A stretch of 64,000 nucleotides of DNA from Streptomyces coacervatus (GCF_029223485.1 NZ_JARHTP010000004.1:62001-126000), one strand, 5' to 3'; positions 1 through 8,350 are shown, counted from the stretch's first letter. Numbers and translations: made by a program. The notes: a model not told the origin generated them from the letters alone.

Positions 1-39
1 CGCTGTCGTTCGCAGCAGGAGCCGGAGCCGGTCGCGTGA
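1..39 (+). CDS. possible C-terminal end of an upstream gene (partial)
   Basis: Frame 1 from the window edge reads RCRSQQEPEPVA followed by TGA. The codons are Streptomyces-like, and a hairpin (91-117) follows. This could be the tail of a rightward gene that begins outside the window. Twelve codons are too few to be sure, and no function can be assigned. Confidence 0.2.
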   Translation, partial: RCRSQQEPEPVA

Positions 40-90
40 GTCCGGCTGCTCGGCGAGGCCGTTGCCGAAGGCACAGAAGATCCCCGGACA

Positions 91-117
91 CGACCGACCC
101 ACAGCCACGGTCGGTCG
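91..117. terminator. candidate hairpin terminator upstream of the first full gene
   Basis: CGACCGACC (91-99) pairs perfectly with GGTCGGTCG (109-117) around a 9-nt loop. No U-tract follows, which is common for Streptomyces terminators. It lies between a possible upstream gene end and the GTG start at 154, so it could also be an operator for that gene. Confidence 0.35.
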
Positions 118-153
118 ATTCCGTTGTCATGACCACAGCTTGAAGGGAGCGGT

Positions 154-1884
154 GTGAAATCTCGAACCGTAGGTGGTATTCCGGCGGCGTCCGCCAACAG
201 CCTGATCCCGGCGCAGCCGAGCGCCCAACTCCAGCCCACGGAGGCGGGGATCACCCTGGCCCGCCTCTTGGTGGAACGAATACATGGGAGCACGGAGCAG
301 TACCGAAGGTCCCAGAACGCCGCTCAGCAGCGGCTGGACGCACTCGGATCCCCCCGCTCCGGCACCACGCTGCGTGTGGAGGGAGCCCTCCACCTGGCGC
401 AGCCCGCGTTCCTCCCTCCCGACGAGGAGGGCTACGCCAGGTTGAGGCACCTCGACACCAGCCTGCGCATGATCGAAGCGGCCTTTCCCCAAGTCAGCAC
501 CGATATCGAGGTCTGCCGACTGACCTGCACGATGCTGGAAGGGGCCTGGCGGAGCCGGGCACTCACCCCGCCGCGCGAGGAGGAGCAGGCGACCGTCTGC
601 GCCTGCCCTCTGTGCCGTCGGCTGCCCACGCCCCCCGCACGCACGCTGGGTGACTACGGTTGGCGGCAGAGCGCCGGTCGTCCCCTCACCGTCAAGACCT
701 GGCCCCACCGCCGGGAACTCGACAGCGTCCTGACCGGTGGATGGTCCTGGACCCGGCAGATGAACGACCTCGAACGAGACCTCGGTCACCGCCACCGATT
801 CGAGGACGACATCCTCGTCTTCCACGAATACAAACGCGTGATCGAGACCATCGATACGACGCGCCTCACCCAACACGTCGAAGGCCGCCTGGCCGAGAAT
901 TTCAGCACCAACAGCGCACGGGCCCTGGTCAGCGGACTCTTCTCAGCCCATAAGCGATCCGTCGACGAGTACTGGCTCCAACAGCACCACGCGGGCAACG
1001 TCACGCTCCCCCAGAGCAACCCACTCAGCCAGAGCACCTACTCGATCCTGCAGATGCTGGACTGTCTGTTCTGGCACGTCGCACCCGACACCGAACTCTG
1101 GCAGGAGGAGAACCTCGCCTCCCTGCTGCTGTGCCGCGCCATCGACGACATGGCCGACGTACGAGCCGACGCCCTCACCGGCGAGATCAGCAACTTCTGG
1201 CTCGCCGAGATGCCCACCCACACCAAGGCCCTCTACGCCGCCTGCGCCATAGCCATCGTCAAATACGGCTGCATGCCCGAGGCGCACACCCCGATGTGGA
1301 ACACCTGGCTGATGACCACCACCATCGTCTGGATGGGGCTCACGGGCCGCCACGCCCTGTGGTTCGACGGCATCACCCAGGGCCTCCCCCCGGCCGAGGA
1401 CTGCCCGCTCTGCGACCTGCAGCCCAACCCGTGCACCGGCATCCTCACCCACGGCACCACCCTCAGCATCGCCCCGCGGCGCACCGCACCGGCACTGAGC
1501 ACCCGGACCGCCGAGCTGTCCGCACGCTGCCGAGACCAGTACCCCCGGACGTGGCCCCTCTTCGACTCCGAACTCCATGCCTTCGAAGCACTGCACGGCC
1601 CCTGGTACGGCAACATCGACAACGCTTGGGAGATCCTGCGACGCACCTACATCGCCGCCGTGGAGGCATCCGGCGCGGCACCGTCCCCGGACCGCGCTCG
1701 TGAAGTCCAACAAGACGCGGGCGTAGTCGGATCCGAAAGGTTTCACACCCTGCACGACCCTCAAACCGGCAGGGAAGACACCGCGCTGCTCGCCTACATG
1801 TTCGCCGGCGCCCACCCGCATTTCCTCTGGAACGCCACGGGATACCGTCCCACGGGCGTCGAAGGCGACTGGCTCGACGGCTGA
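154..1884 (+). CDS. unrecognised 576-aa protein with isoprenoid-synthase-like acidic motifs, next to a conservon
   Basis: I do not recognise this family. The start is GTG, chosen because GAAGGGAG lies 4 nt upstream. Visible motifs: RQMNDLERDLGH near residue 200, resembling the acidic or NSE-type metal-binding motifs of class I isoprenoid enzymes; AIDDMADVRADALTGE near residue 330, resembling a DDxxD aspartate-rich motif; and two Cys clusters, CACPLC near residue 150 and CPLCDLQPNPC near residue 425. There is no signal peptide. It converges on the conservon P450 across a perfect hairpin, so it is not co-transcribed with it. Terpene cyclase-like genes are known near some conservons, which makes a divergent terpene-synthase-fold protein possible, but this is inference from motifs alone. 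The Cys pairs suggest a metal site not usual in terpene synthases. Confidence 0.8.
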   Translation: MKSRTVGGIPAASANSLIPAQPSAQLQPTEAGITLARLLVERIHGSTEQYRRSQNAAQQRLDALGSPRSGTTLRVEGALHLAQPAFLPPDEEGYARLRHLDTSLRMIEAAFPQVSTDIEVCRLTCTMLEGAWRSRALTPPREEEQATVCACPLCRRLPTPPARTLGDYGWRQSAGRPLTVKTWPHRRELDSVLTGGWSWTRQMNDLERDLGHRHRFEDDILVFHEYKRVIETIDTTRLTQHVEGRLAENFSTNSARALVSGLFSAHKRSVDEYWLQQHHAGNVTLPQSNPLSQSTYSILQMLDCLFWHVAPDTELWQEENLASLLLCRAIDDMADVRADALTGEISNFWLAEMPTHTKALYAACAIAIVKYGCMPEAHTPMWNTWLMTTTIVWMGLTGRHALWFDGITQGLPPAEDCPLCDLQPNPCTGILTHGTTLSIAPRRTAPALSTRTAELSARCRDQYPRTWPLFDSELHAFEALHGPWYGNIDNAWEILRRTYIAAVEASGAAPSPDRAREVQQDAGVVGSERFHTLHDPQTGREDTALLAYMFAGAHPHFLWNATGYRPTGVEGDWLDG

Positions 1885-1924
1885 CGCCTCAATCCTGTTC
1901 GCGCTCACCGGCTGTGAGCACGGC

Positions 1925-1953
1925 GCTGCCCGGCCGGAAACCGGCCGGGCAGC
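1925..1953. terminator. bidirectional terminator between convergent genes
   Basis: GCTGCCCGGCCGG (1925-1937), an AAA loop and CCGGCCGGGCAGC (1941-1953) form a perfect 13-bp stem. It lies between the stop of the 154-1884 gene and the stop of the conservon P450, so it can serve both strands. Confidence 0.75.
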
Positions 1954-1969
1954 GGTGCAATGGCGTGGC

Positions 1970-3220
1970 CTAGACGGCGAACTCGACCGGCAGACTGTCC
2001 AGCCGGGACTCCCACGTGGAGGCGGTCGAGCCGAGTTCCTCCGGCGGTACGGCCAGGCGCAGGCCCGTCAGCCGGTGCAGCAGGACGTCCACGCCGACCT
2101 CGATGATGGACTGGCCGATGCTCTGCCCGGGGCACTCGTGCGGACCGGAGCTGAAGGCCAGGTGCGCCTGGTTGCCCTGGACCGCCACGCCCTCGTCGGG
2201 CCGGATCTCCGGGTCGACGTTGCCTGCGGCGAGGCCGAGGAGGAGCAGGTCGCCCTCCTCCAGGTCGTGCCCGCCGAGCTCCAGCTCGCTGGTGGCGAAC
2301 CGCGCCGGCAGGACAGCCAGCGGCGGGGTGTTCCACATGACCTCCTCCACCACGGCGGACACGGTCAGCCGACCGCTGATCAGCCCGGACAGCCGCGCCG
2401 TGTCGGTCAGGAGCAGCTGCAGCACCCGGCCCAGCAGGTTGCTGGTCGTGGTGTGGGCGGCGATCAGCACCAGGCGCAGATGGCTGACGACCTCGTCCTC
2501 GGACAGCGCCGCCGGGTGCTCCAGCAGGGCGGTGGTGAAGTCCGCGCCGGGTTCGGACCGCTTGCGCTGCGCGAGTTCGCCCAGGATCTGCATGATGCGG
2601 TCGTTGTGTACGAGGGCGTCCTCGCCGCCCTTGAAGATCTGGGCGCACGACTCGACCAGGCGTAGCCCGTCCCCCTTGGGCAAGCCCAGGATCCGGGTGA
2701 GCACGAGCATCGGCAGATGCTCGGCGTAGTCGGCCACCAGGTCGGCGCGCCCGGCGTCGGCGAACGCGTCGATCTGTTTGTTCGCGAAGTACGTGGCGTG
2801 CCGCCGGATGCCGCGGCTCGAGGCGGCCAGCAGTCCGTCGGTGACCGCGCCGCGCAGCCTGCGGTGCGGCTCTCCGTCCTGGGAGACGCAGTCGGGCCGC
2901 CAGCCCACCATCGGCACCAGCGGATGGGACTCCGCTATCCGGCCCTCCCGCCAGTCCCGCCAGATGCGGGCGTCCCGGCTGAACTGACGAGGGTTGTCCA
3001 GCACCCGCCGGTTGTCGCGGTAGCCGAGCACCAGCCAGGCGGGAACGTCACCCTCCAGCAGCACCGGTGCGACGGAGCCGTGCTCCTTGCGCAGTCGCTC
3101 GTAGATGGCCTGCGGATCGGTGGCCGCGTCCGGGCCGTACAGCCGCGTGAGTTCAGCCCCGCCGTGTGCGACGGGGCACCCGCGCGGCGCGTCGGGACCG
3201 TTTAAGGGCTGGGCGTTCAT
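1970..3220 (-). CDS. cvnE: conservon cytochrome P450, CYP157-like (cvnE)
   Basis: 416-aa soluble P450, last gene of the conservon; its ATG overlaps the GTPase stop (ATGA). Haem-ligand loop FSSGPHECPG is near residue 355 and the I-helix reads LIAAHTTTSN, with AHTTT in place of AGxxT. The K-helix reads VVEEVMWNTPP: the Arg of the ExxR motif is Trp. Loss of ExxR is the published hallmark of the CYP157 family, whose members sit in Streptomyces conservons, so CYP157-like is a confident family call. The substrate is unknown, and no ferredoxin or reductase lies nearby. Translational coupling to the GTPase suggests it acts with the Cvn signalling complex or as its output. Confidence 0.93.
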   Translation of the reverse strand: MNAQPLNGPDAPRGCPVAHGGAELTRLYGPDAATDPQAIYERLRKEHGSVAPVLLEGDVPAWLVLGYRDNRRVLDNPRQFSRDARIWRDWREGRIAESHPLVPMVGWRPDCVSQDGEPHRRLRGAVTDGLLAASSRGIRRHATYFANKQIDAFADAGRADLVADYAEHLPMLVLTRILGLPKGDGLRLVESCAQIFKGGEDALVHNDRIMQILGELAQRKRSEPGADFTTALLEHPAALSEDEVVSHLRLVLIAAHTTTSNLLGRVLQLLLTDTARLSGLISGRLTVSAVVEEVMWNTPPLAVLPARFATSELELGGHDLEEGDLLLLGLAAGNVDPEIRPDEGVAVQGNQAHLAFSSGPHECPGQSIGQSIIEVGVDVLLHRLTGLRLAVPPEELGSTASTWESRLDSLPVEFAV

Positions 3221-3822
3221 CGGGACTCCAGTGCGGCGGCAGAGCGGTCCTTCAGGTGGTGGATCAGCGCGACGAGCACATCACGGCTGGAGGCCCGGTC
3301 GCGGGCGTCGCAGGCCACGACCGGGATGTCCTCGGGGATGTCCAGGGCGTCCCTGATCTCCTCGACCGGATAGTTCTTGGAGTCGGGGAAGACGTTCAGG
3401 GCGACGACGAACGGGACGTTCTGCCGCTCCATCTCCTCTATCGCCCGGAAGCTGGAGGCCAGACGCCGGGTGTCGACGAGGACGACCGCGCCGAGCGCCC
3501 CCTTGAACAGGCCGTTCCACAGGAACCAGAACCGTTCCTGCCCGGGCGTGCCGAACAGGTACAGCATCAGGCTGTCATTGAGGCCGATCTTGCCGAAGTC
3601 CAGGCTGACGGTGGTCTCCGTCTTGTCGGCGACGCCGATGAGGTGGTCGACGTCGGCACTGGCCTGGGTGAGCGTCTCCTCGGTGGTCAGCGGCTTGATG
3701 TCACTGACCGAGCGGACCATGGTGGTCTTCCCGGTGCCGAAGCCGCCGGCGATCATCACCTTCACCGAGCGGGGACCGCCCCCGCCGGGCCGGCCTGGAT
3801 GGTCAAAGCCGTTCAAGTCCAC
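3217..3822 (-). CDS. cvnD: conservon small GTPase (CvnD)
   Basis: 201-aa Ras-like/MglA-type GTPase of the actinobacterial conservon group. P-loop GGFGTGKTT is near residue 20, switch-2/G3 is LFGTPGQERFWF, and the G4 position reads ALNVFPDS instead of a clean NKxD, as in this ATP/GTP-binding family. I start it at GTG 3822, which gives VDLNGFDHPG just before the P-loop and overlaps the DUF742 gene end by 20 nt; the longer open frame to 4170 is DUF742 read out of frame. It probably cycles on the membrane with CvnA, CvnB and CvnC as a G-protein-coupled-like sensor complex, a model from published conservon work. Confidence 0.93.
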   Translation of the reverse strand: MDLNGFDHPGRPGGGGPRSVKVMIAGGFGTGKTTMVRSVSDIKPLTTEETLTQASADVDHLIGVADKTETTVSLDFGKIGLNDSLMLYLFGTPGQERFWFLWNGLFKGALGAVVLVDTRRLASSFRAIEEMERQNVPFVVALNVFPDSKNYPVEEIRDALDIPEDIPVVACDARDRASSRDVLVALIHHLKDRSAAALESR

Positions 3823-4174
3823 TGAGTACCTCCTCAAGGAGCGCGAGGTCGGGCCCGCGACCGGCGCCGTGCGCCGGGATGGGGTCACGGGCTTCGACGC
3901 GGCCTGCCTCGAGCAGATCCGCCAGCAGCACCGCGAGAATGTTGAAGGGCAGTCCGAGGTGGGCGCCGAGTTCGGCCACCGACAGCGGATCGCGGCAGCG
4001 CCGGAGGATGTCCTCGTGCTCGTGCTGCATGCCTGGCGCCGGGGCGGCCAGAGAGACGATGAGGGTAGCCACGTCGAGACTCGACGCCGAACCGCCCGGT
4101 CCGCTGCGCCCCCCGGTGAGGACGTAGTAGCGCTCGAGACCGGACGGGTCCGTGGGCCGGCGAGGAGCACTCAT
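3803..4174 (-). CDS. cvnC: conservon DUF742 protein (CvnC)
   Basis: 123-aa DUF742 protein. The middle segment, from about residue 60 (DPLSVAELGAHLGLPFNILA), reads as a winged-helix-like DUF742 core with the usual VAELxxxLxLPxxVxxVLL pattern, followed by GRVEARDPIP. The N-terminal RYYVLTGGRS motif is typical. The start overlaps the cvnB stop by 4 nt (ATGA). CvnC proteins interact with CvnA/CvnB/CvnD in published conservon studies; the biochemical role is not known. Size is normal for the family. Confidence 0.92.
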   Translation of the reverse strand: MSAPRRPTDPSGLERYYVLTGGRSGPGGSASSLDVATLIVSLAAPAPGMQHEHEDILRRCRDPLSVAELGAHLGLPFNILAVLLADLLEAGRVEARDPIPAHGAGRGPDLALLEEVLSGLERL

Positions 4175-4581
4175 CCAGAGTGCTCCTCCAGCCGCGGAGT
4201 GGTGCCGAGGAGCTCACCCATCCTGCGGGCCAGATCCCTCATCTGGTGTCCGAGCAGCCCCTGGTCGAGGCCCTCACGGGCGAGGACGCCGAGATACGTC
4301 TCCACACCGGCCCGTACGACGAAGAGATGGCCGCCGTCGACCTCGATCATCGCCAGCCGCAGCTGCCCCGCGTACTTGGGGAACTGCTCGGCGACCGGCT
4401 GGGCCAGCGCCTGCAGTCCGGCCACCACGGCAGCGAACCGGTCCACGTCGTCGGGGTCTTCGGCACCAAAGGAGGTGATGGCCTTGCCGTCACTGGAGGC
4501 CACGAGGGCGAAGCGGATCTCGGGGATGGATTCCACGAGATCGCGGAGCGCCCAGCTCACGTCGGTTCCCTGTTGCGTCAT
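4171..4581 (-). CDS. cvnB: conservon roadblock/LC7 protein (CvnB)
   Basis: 136-aa roadblock/LC7-domain protein. The alpha/beta roadblock core runs from VSWALRDLVESIPEIRFALV through AMIEVDGGHLFVV to the C-terminal helix DLARRMGELL. In bacteria these proteins act as partners or GAP-like modulators of MglA-type GTPases, here CvnD. It starts 4 nt after the cvnA stop and overlaps cvnC by 4 nt, so the operon is tightly coupled. Length and order match the standard conservon arrangement. Confidence 0.93.
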   Translation of the reverse strand: MTQQGTDVSWALRDLVESIPEIRFALVASSDGKAITSFGAEDPDDVDRFAAVVAGLQALAQPVAEQFPKYAGQLRLAMIEVDGGHLFVVRAGVETYLGVLAREGLDQGLLGHQMRDLARRMGELLGTTPRLEEHSG

Positions 4582-4585
4582 GGGA

Positions 4586-6319
4586 CTAGTCGCTCTCTTC
4601 AGTGTGGTGCTCGGTGGACTCGCGGCCGGCAGGCCCTGGATCCTCCGTGGTGGACTCCTCGCCGAACTCGCGGCCGGCGGTGGCGAAGGCTGCCAGGCCG
4701 GTGAACGAGGCGTCCGGCGGCACGGCGGAGACGGTCGTCTCCTCCGTCCTCTCCGGGCGCTCGGCCGGCTGGTGCCGCACCGCAGGCTCCGCCTCGTTCC
4801 GCTTGCTGCGGCGCCGGGGCAGTCCGCCGGGCGTGGTGTCCACGGCCTCGCCGGGCTCGGCCACCGATTCGGCGGCGGCCGCCGTGCGCACCGGGGCGGC
4901 CGCTGCAGGCTGGACCACCGGAGTCGCGGCGGTGACCGGAGCGGCGGCGGGCAGCGGGCTGAAGTACTTGTGCGGAACCACGATCACCACCGAGGTACCG
5001 AGCCACGGCGAGTCCGCGAAGGTGACGCGGATGCCGTAGCGACGGGCGAGGGCGCCGACGACGCGCAGTCCGATGTTGGCGTCCTCGGAGATGCCGCCGA
5101 TGCCCGGTCCGGCCGCGGTGCCGGTCAGGGCCTCCTCGGCCTCGCGCTTCTTCTCCTCGCTCAGGCCCTTGCCGGAGTCCTGGATCTCGATGCCGACGCC
5201 GTTGGGCACCTCCTTGCCGGAGACGAGCACCGGCTCGCTGGGGGGCGAGTAGCGGGCCGCGTTGTCGAGCAGCTGCGCGAAGATCAGCGTGAGGTGGTCC
5301 ACCAGACCGCCGTCGACGCCGAGTTCGGGCAGCTGGCGGACCTCGATGCGGTGGAAGTCCTTGATCCGGCCGATGCCGCCGCGTACCACGCTGAGCAGCC
5401 GCTGCGGCTCCTGCCACTGCCGGCCCGGACGGTCCGAGCCGCCGAGCACACCGATGCTCGCGGCGAGCGAGTCGGCGGGGCCGAGCTCCTGGTCGAGCTC
5501 CATCAGACCGCGGGCGACGGCCGGCAGCCGGCCGTGCTCACCCTGCATCTCGTGCAGGCGGCCACGGAGCTTGCCGGTCAGCACGTGGATGCGGTTGCCG
5601 ATGCTGATGACGGCCTGTTCGGCGGAGGTCGAGCGGTTGAACTCCTCCTCCACACCGATCAGCGCGGTGCGCAGCACCTTGCGCAGGTCGGCCTGCAGGT
5701 CGGCGCCGACCTTGGCGCACTGATTGGTCTCGGGCAACAGGTCGTCGATGGCATCACCGGCGCGCAGCTGCTTCAGCGCGTCGGGCAGCTGCTCGTTCGC
5801 CAGCCGGGCGACCGCGCCCTGCTGGTGGGCGAGCTGCTCCTGCCAGACCTCGGCCTGGTCGGCGAGCTGGGCCTCGTACGACTTCACCTGGGCGGTGAGA
5901 CGCTCCTCGAAGGCGCGTGCCTGCTCGCCCAGTTGGGCCTCGTACGTCGAACCCTGCTCGGCGAGCTGCGCCTCGTACGTGCCGGACTGCTCGGTGAGCT
6001 GTGCCTCCAGGGAGGCGCGCTCCGCGGTGAACTTCCGCTCCAGGCCCGCGACATGCTGCTGCCACTGCTGCGAGTGCTCGGCCTGCGTGGTGCGGAAGGA
6101 GCCCTCGGAGCGGCTCAGCTGGGTGCGGGTGCGGATCAGCAGCCGTACACAGACGGCGCTTGCGGCGGTGGCCGCGACACCCGCGACTCCGGCGGTTATT
6201 CGCTCGGAGCTCATGAACGTGGCGGCAACCGTCCCGCCTCCTAAAGCCAGCGGCATCAGCCACCAGCTGTACCAGGCGACAGGGGCCCGCGCCGCCGGCG
6301 GCGGAGTGGCGAGTTCCAT
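4586..6319 (-). CDS. cvnA: conservon sensor ATPase/histidine-kinase-like protein (CvnA)
   Basis: About 577 aa. I start at ATG 6319 (MELATPPPAARAP) because AAGGA lies 6 nt upstream; the in-frame ATG at 6325 directly abuts that sequence, and the frame is open to 6532. Two N-terminal membrane segments (about residues 10-60) precede a long coiled coil with repeated YEAQLAEQ-like units (about 75-180). A HATPase_c domain lies near 330-450: N-box QLLDNAARYS, G-boxes QDSGKGL and NIGLRVVGALARRYG. A disordered Ala/Pro/Glu-rich tail follows. Where related kinases carry LDH before the ATPase domain this protein reads MELDQELGPAD, so the phospho-acceptor His seems absent. It heads cvnABCDE. Confidence 0.92.
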   Translation of the reverse strand: MELATPPPAARAPVAWYSWWLMPLALGGGTVAATFMSSERITAGVAGVAATAASAVCVRLLIRTRTQLSRSEGSFRTTQAEHSQQWQQHVAGLERKFTAERASLEAQLTEQSGTYEAQLAEQGSTYEAQLGEQARAFEERLTAQVKSYEAQLADQAEVWQEQLAHQQGAVARLANEQLPDALKQLRAGDAIDDLLPETNQCAKVGADLQADLRKVLRTALIGVEEEFNRSTSAEQAVISIGNRIHVLTGKLRGRLHEMQGEHGRLPAVARGLMELDQELGPADSLAASIGVLGGSDRPGRQWQEPQRLLSVVRGGIGRIKDFHRIEVRQLPELGVDGGLVDHLTLIFAQLLDNAARYSPPSEPVLVSGKEVPNGVGIEIQDSGKGLSEEKKREAEEALTGTAAGPGIGGISEDANIGLRVVGALARRYGIRVTFADSPWLGTSVVIVVPHKYFSPLPAAAPVTAATPVVQPAAAAPVRTAAAAESVAEPGEAVDTTPGGLPRRRSKRNEAEPAVRHQPAERPERTEETTVSAVPPDASFTGLAAFATAGREFGEESTTEDPGPAGRESTEHHTEESD

Positions 6320-6636
6320 CTGCATCCTTAACAAGCAACACGTTCGAACAGGGGGGTGTGCAAGGGGGGAGCGCACTGATGCATGACGCACCACAAGATG
6401 ACCGATCTCGACCGAGTCAACTCGCAGCGCCGAAGGGGAGCTTATCGGGTTTGAACCCGAAAGGATCAACCTCGAACATCCGGCGGAGGTGAGGGTTCCG
6501 TCACTCTCAGCCAACGGCCCACACATCGACAAATGTCTTTACGGACCTGGATCTTGTCAGCGGAGGACAATCGACTCGCCCACACCTGTACGCCGTTGAT
6601 AAGCCCTGACGGATTACTGACGGGTATCGTCACGCC
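6320..6636. promoter_or_regulatory. divergent control region between cvnA and pucR-type regulator
   Basis: This 317-nt gap has no convincing gene. It holds a perfect dyad TCGGGTT-TG-AACCCGA at 6445-6460, an inverted repeat TTGTC-N7-GACAA at 6554-6570, and a direct repeat CTGACGG at 6606-6612 and 6617-6623, one helical turn apart, just before the pucR-type gene. These are candidate binding sites; no bound regulator is known. Promoter hexamers are not clear. Confidence 0.5.
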
Positions 6637-7863
6637 GTGCCGAAGAGAGCCGCTGTGCCGGTCGATGAGCCGGGCGGTCCGTTCAACGCGCTGCCGTCGG
6701 ACCTGCACCACCACCTCAGACCGTTCTTCGCCGACATCACCGAGGAGGTCGTACGGGCGATCAGGACCGAGATCCCGGAGTACGCGCGCCCCGCCGACGA
6801 CACGTACATGCAGGGTGTGCACCGGGGCGTGGACCATGCGCTGCAGGGGTTTCTGGAGCGGATGGCGAAGCCGGACACGGACTGGGAGCCGGTGAAGGCG
6901 ACGTATCAGCGCATCGGCCGCGGGGAGGCGGAGGAGGGGCGCAGCCTCGACTCGTTCCAGTCCGCGCTGCGGCTGGGCGCACGGGTGACGTGGCGGCGGG
7001 TTAATGCGCTCGTCGACGCGGATCTGCTGCCGCGCAATGTGCTGGCGGCCTTCGGCGAGGCGCTGTTCCTGCACCTGGACGAGATGGCGGCCGCGACGAC
7101 GGCCGGCTATACGGAGGCACGGCTGCACGCGGCCGGTGAGCTGCAGCAGCGGCGTTCACGCCTGATCGACCTGCTCACCGCCGATCCGCCGGCCTCGGCG
7201 GAGGCCATCGCGGAACTCGCGCACAGCGCACGCTGGCCGGTGCCGCGCGCGCTCGCGGTGGTCGCGATCGACCACTGCCCGCAGGCGGGCGCGCAGCCGA
7301 TCGTGGCGCCCGAGTTCCTGGCCCGCTTCGCCGTCCAGCCGGCGGTGCTGGTCGTGCCGGACCCGGAGGGTCCCGGCAGGGCACGGGCGGTGGCCGGGGC
7401 GCTGCACGGGCTGCGCGCCGCGATGGGCCCGACCGTGGCCCTGCAGGAGGGTGCCCGGTCGCTGCGCTGGGCGTCCGAGGCGCTGGACCTGGTGCGGCGG
7501 GGTGTCCTCGCGGACACCGAAATGGTGCGCTGCCAGGACCACTTGGCCACGCTGCTGCTCCTGCGGGACGACGCGCTGATCGACGCCATGGCCGAGCACC
7601 GACTGCGCCCGCTGGAGCAGGTGCGCCCTCCGCAGCGCGAACGCCTCGCGGAGACCCTGCTCAGCTGGCTGCAGTGCGGCCGCAACGCCGGCGAGGTGGC
7701 CGTACGGCTGGCCGTGCACCCCCAGACGGTGCGCTACCGCATGCGCCAGCTGGACGAGCTGTTCGGCCATCGACTGCACGATCCTGCGGCCCAGTTGGAG
7801 ATGCAGCTGGCCCTTCGCGCGCTGGAGCTGCGCCGGGGCGCTACAGGGGCTGCCGCAGAGTGA
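6637..7863 (+). CDS. PucR/CdaR-type helix-turn-helix regulator
   Basis: 408-aa DNA-binding protein of the PucR/CdaR group. The C-terminal HTH_30 reads LLSWLQCGRNAGEVAVRLAV then HPQTVRYRMRQLDELFG (about residues 345-385), the signature of the family. The N-terminal half is helical without a recognised ligand domain; the middle has the usual GGDEF-like remnant with ALAVVAIDHCP. The GTG start at 6637 fits; a later GTG at 6655 is possible. It is transcribed away from the conservon and converges on a GNAT gene with a 23-nt 3' overlap. Autoregulation through the direct repeats upstream is plausible but not shown. Confidence 0.88.
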   Translation: MPKRAAVPVDEPGGPFNALPSDLHHHLRPFFADITEEVVRAIRTEIPEYARPADDTYMQGVHRGVDHALQGFLERMAKPDTDWEPVKATYQRIGRGEAEEGRSLDSFQSALRLGARVTWRRVNALVDADLLPRNVLAAFGEALFLHLDEMAAATTAGYTEARLHAAGELQQRRSRLIDLLTADPPASAEAIAELAHSARWPVPRALAVVAIDHCPQAGAQPIVAPEFLARFAVQPAVLVVPDPEGPGRARAVAGALHGLRAAMGPTVALQEGARSLRWASEALDLVRRGVLADTEMVRCQDHLATLLLLRDDALIDAMAEHRLRPLEQVRPPQRERLAETLLSWLQCGRNAGEVAVRLAVHPQTVRYRMRQLDELFGHRLHDPAAQLEMQLALRALELRRGATGAAAE

Positions 7864-8317
7864 CCGTCATGGCTGCGAAGCCGCTCCGCTCGTAGAACCG
7901 GATCGCGTCGGTGTTCGCTGCGTAGGCGGTCACCTCGGCGTGCTCGGCTCCCTGCCGCCGGGCCCAGTCCAGGAACTCCTCCACCAGGCGGTCTCCGGCA
8001 CGCGCCCGGCGGTGCTCGGGGCGGACGTAGATGCTGACCAGGGTCGCGGAGGTGGCCGTCCGCTTCGCCGTGGGCCCGGCGAGGGATCCCATCAGGTGTC
8101 CGACGACCTGCCCGCCGTGCTCCACCGCGAGGACGAGTCTCGTCGGGTCCTCCAGTGCCGCGGCGAACGACTGCGCGCCGTGCTCGCGCGGCCAGTCGAC
8201 GTTCACGCTGCTGTCCCGCGTGCCCCCGTCCTCGGCGAACAGCCCGGCACTGGAGGCCACGAGACCCGGTATGTCCTCGGCACGGGCGCGTCGCACGATC
8301 ACCTGTCGGTCAGTCAT
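7841..8317 (-). CDS. GNAT family N-acetyltransferase
   Basis: 158-aa GNAT-fold acetyltransferase. The acetyl-CoA pyrophosphate loop region reads VSIYVRPEHRRARAGDRLVE (Q/RxxGxG/A variant, about residues 95-115), followed by the terminal ANTDAIRFYERSGFAA motif near residue 140. It transfers an acetyl group to an unknown small molecule or protein. It is divergent from the DUF1304 gene over 106 nt that carry a TetR-type operator pair, so it may share that control. Confidence 0.88.
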   Translation of the reverse strand: MTDRQVIVRRARAEDIPGLVASSAGLFAEDGGTRDSSVNVDWPREHGAQSFAAALEDPTRLVLAVEHGGQVVGHLMGSLAGPTAKRTATSATLVSIYVRPEHRRARAGDRLVEEFLDWARRQGAEHAEVTAYAANTDAIRFYERSGFAAMTVTLRQPL

Positions 8318-8350
8318 GTCCGCAGGCTATCGGCGGGCACTGACAGTGAA

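Noticed and set aside
154..3220. Complete terpene biosynthetic gene cluster
   Set aside because: Only weak acidic motifs in one protein and a conservon P450; there is no clear terpene cyclase, prenyl diphosphate synthase or co-directional operon.
3377..6244. Very long plus-strand reading frame (955 codons) opposite the conservon
   Set aside because: It is the antisense shadow of cvnD-C-B-A, produced by high GC. The minus-strand genes have clear domains, coupled starts and ribosome sites.
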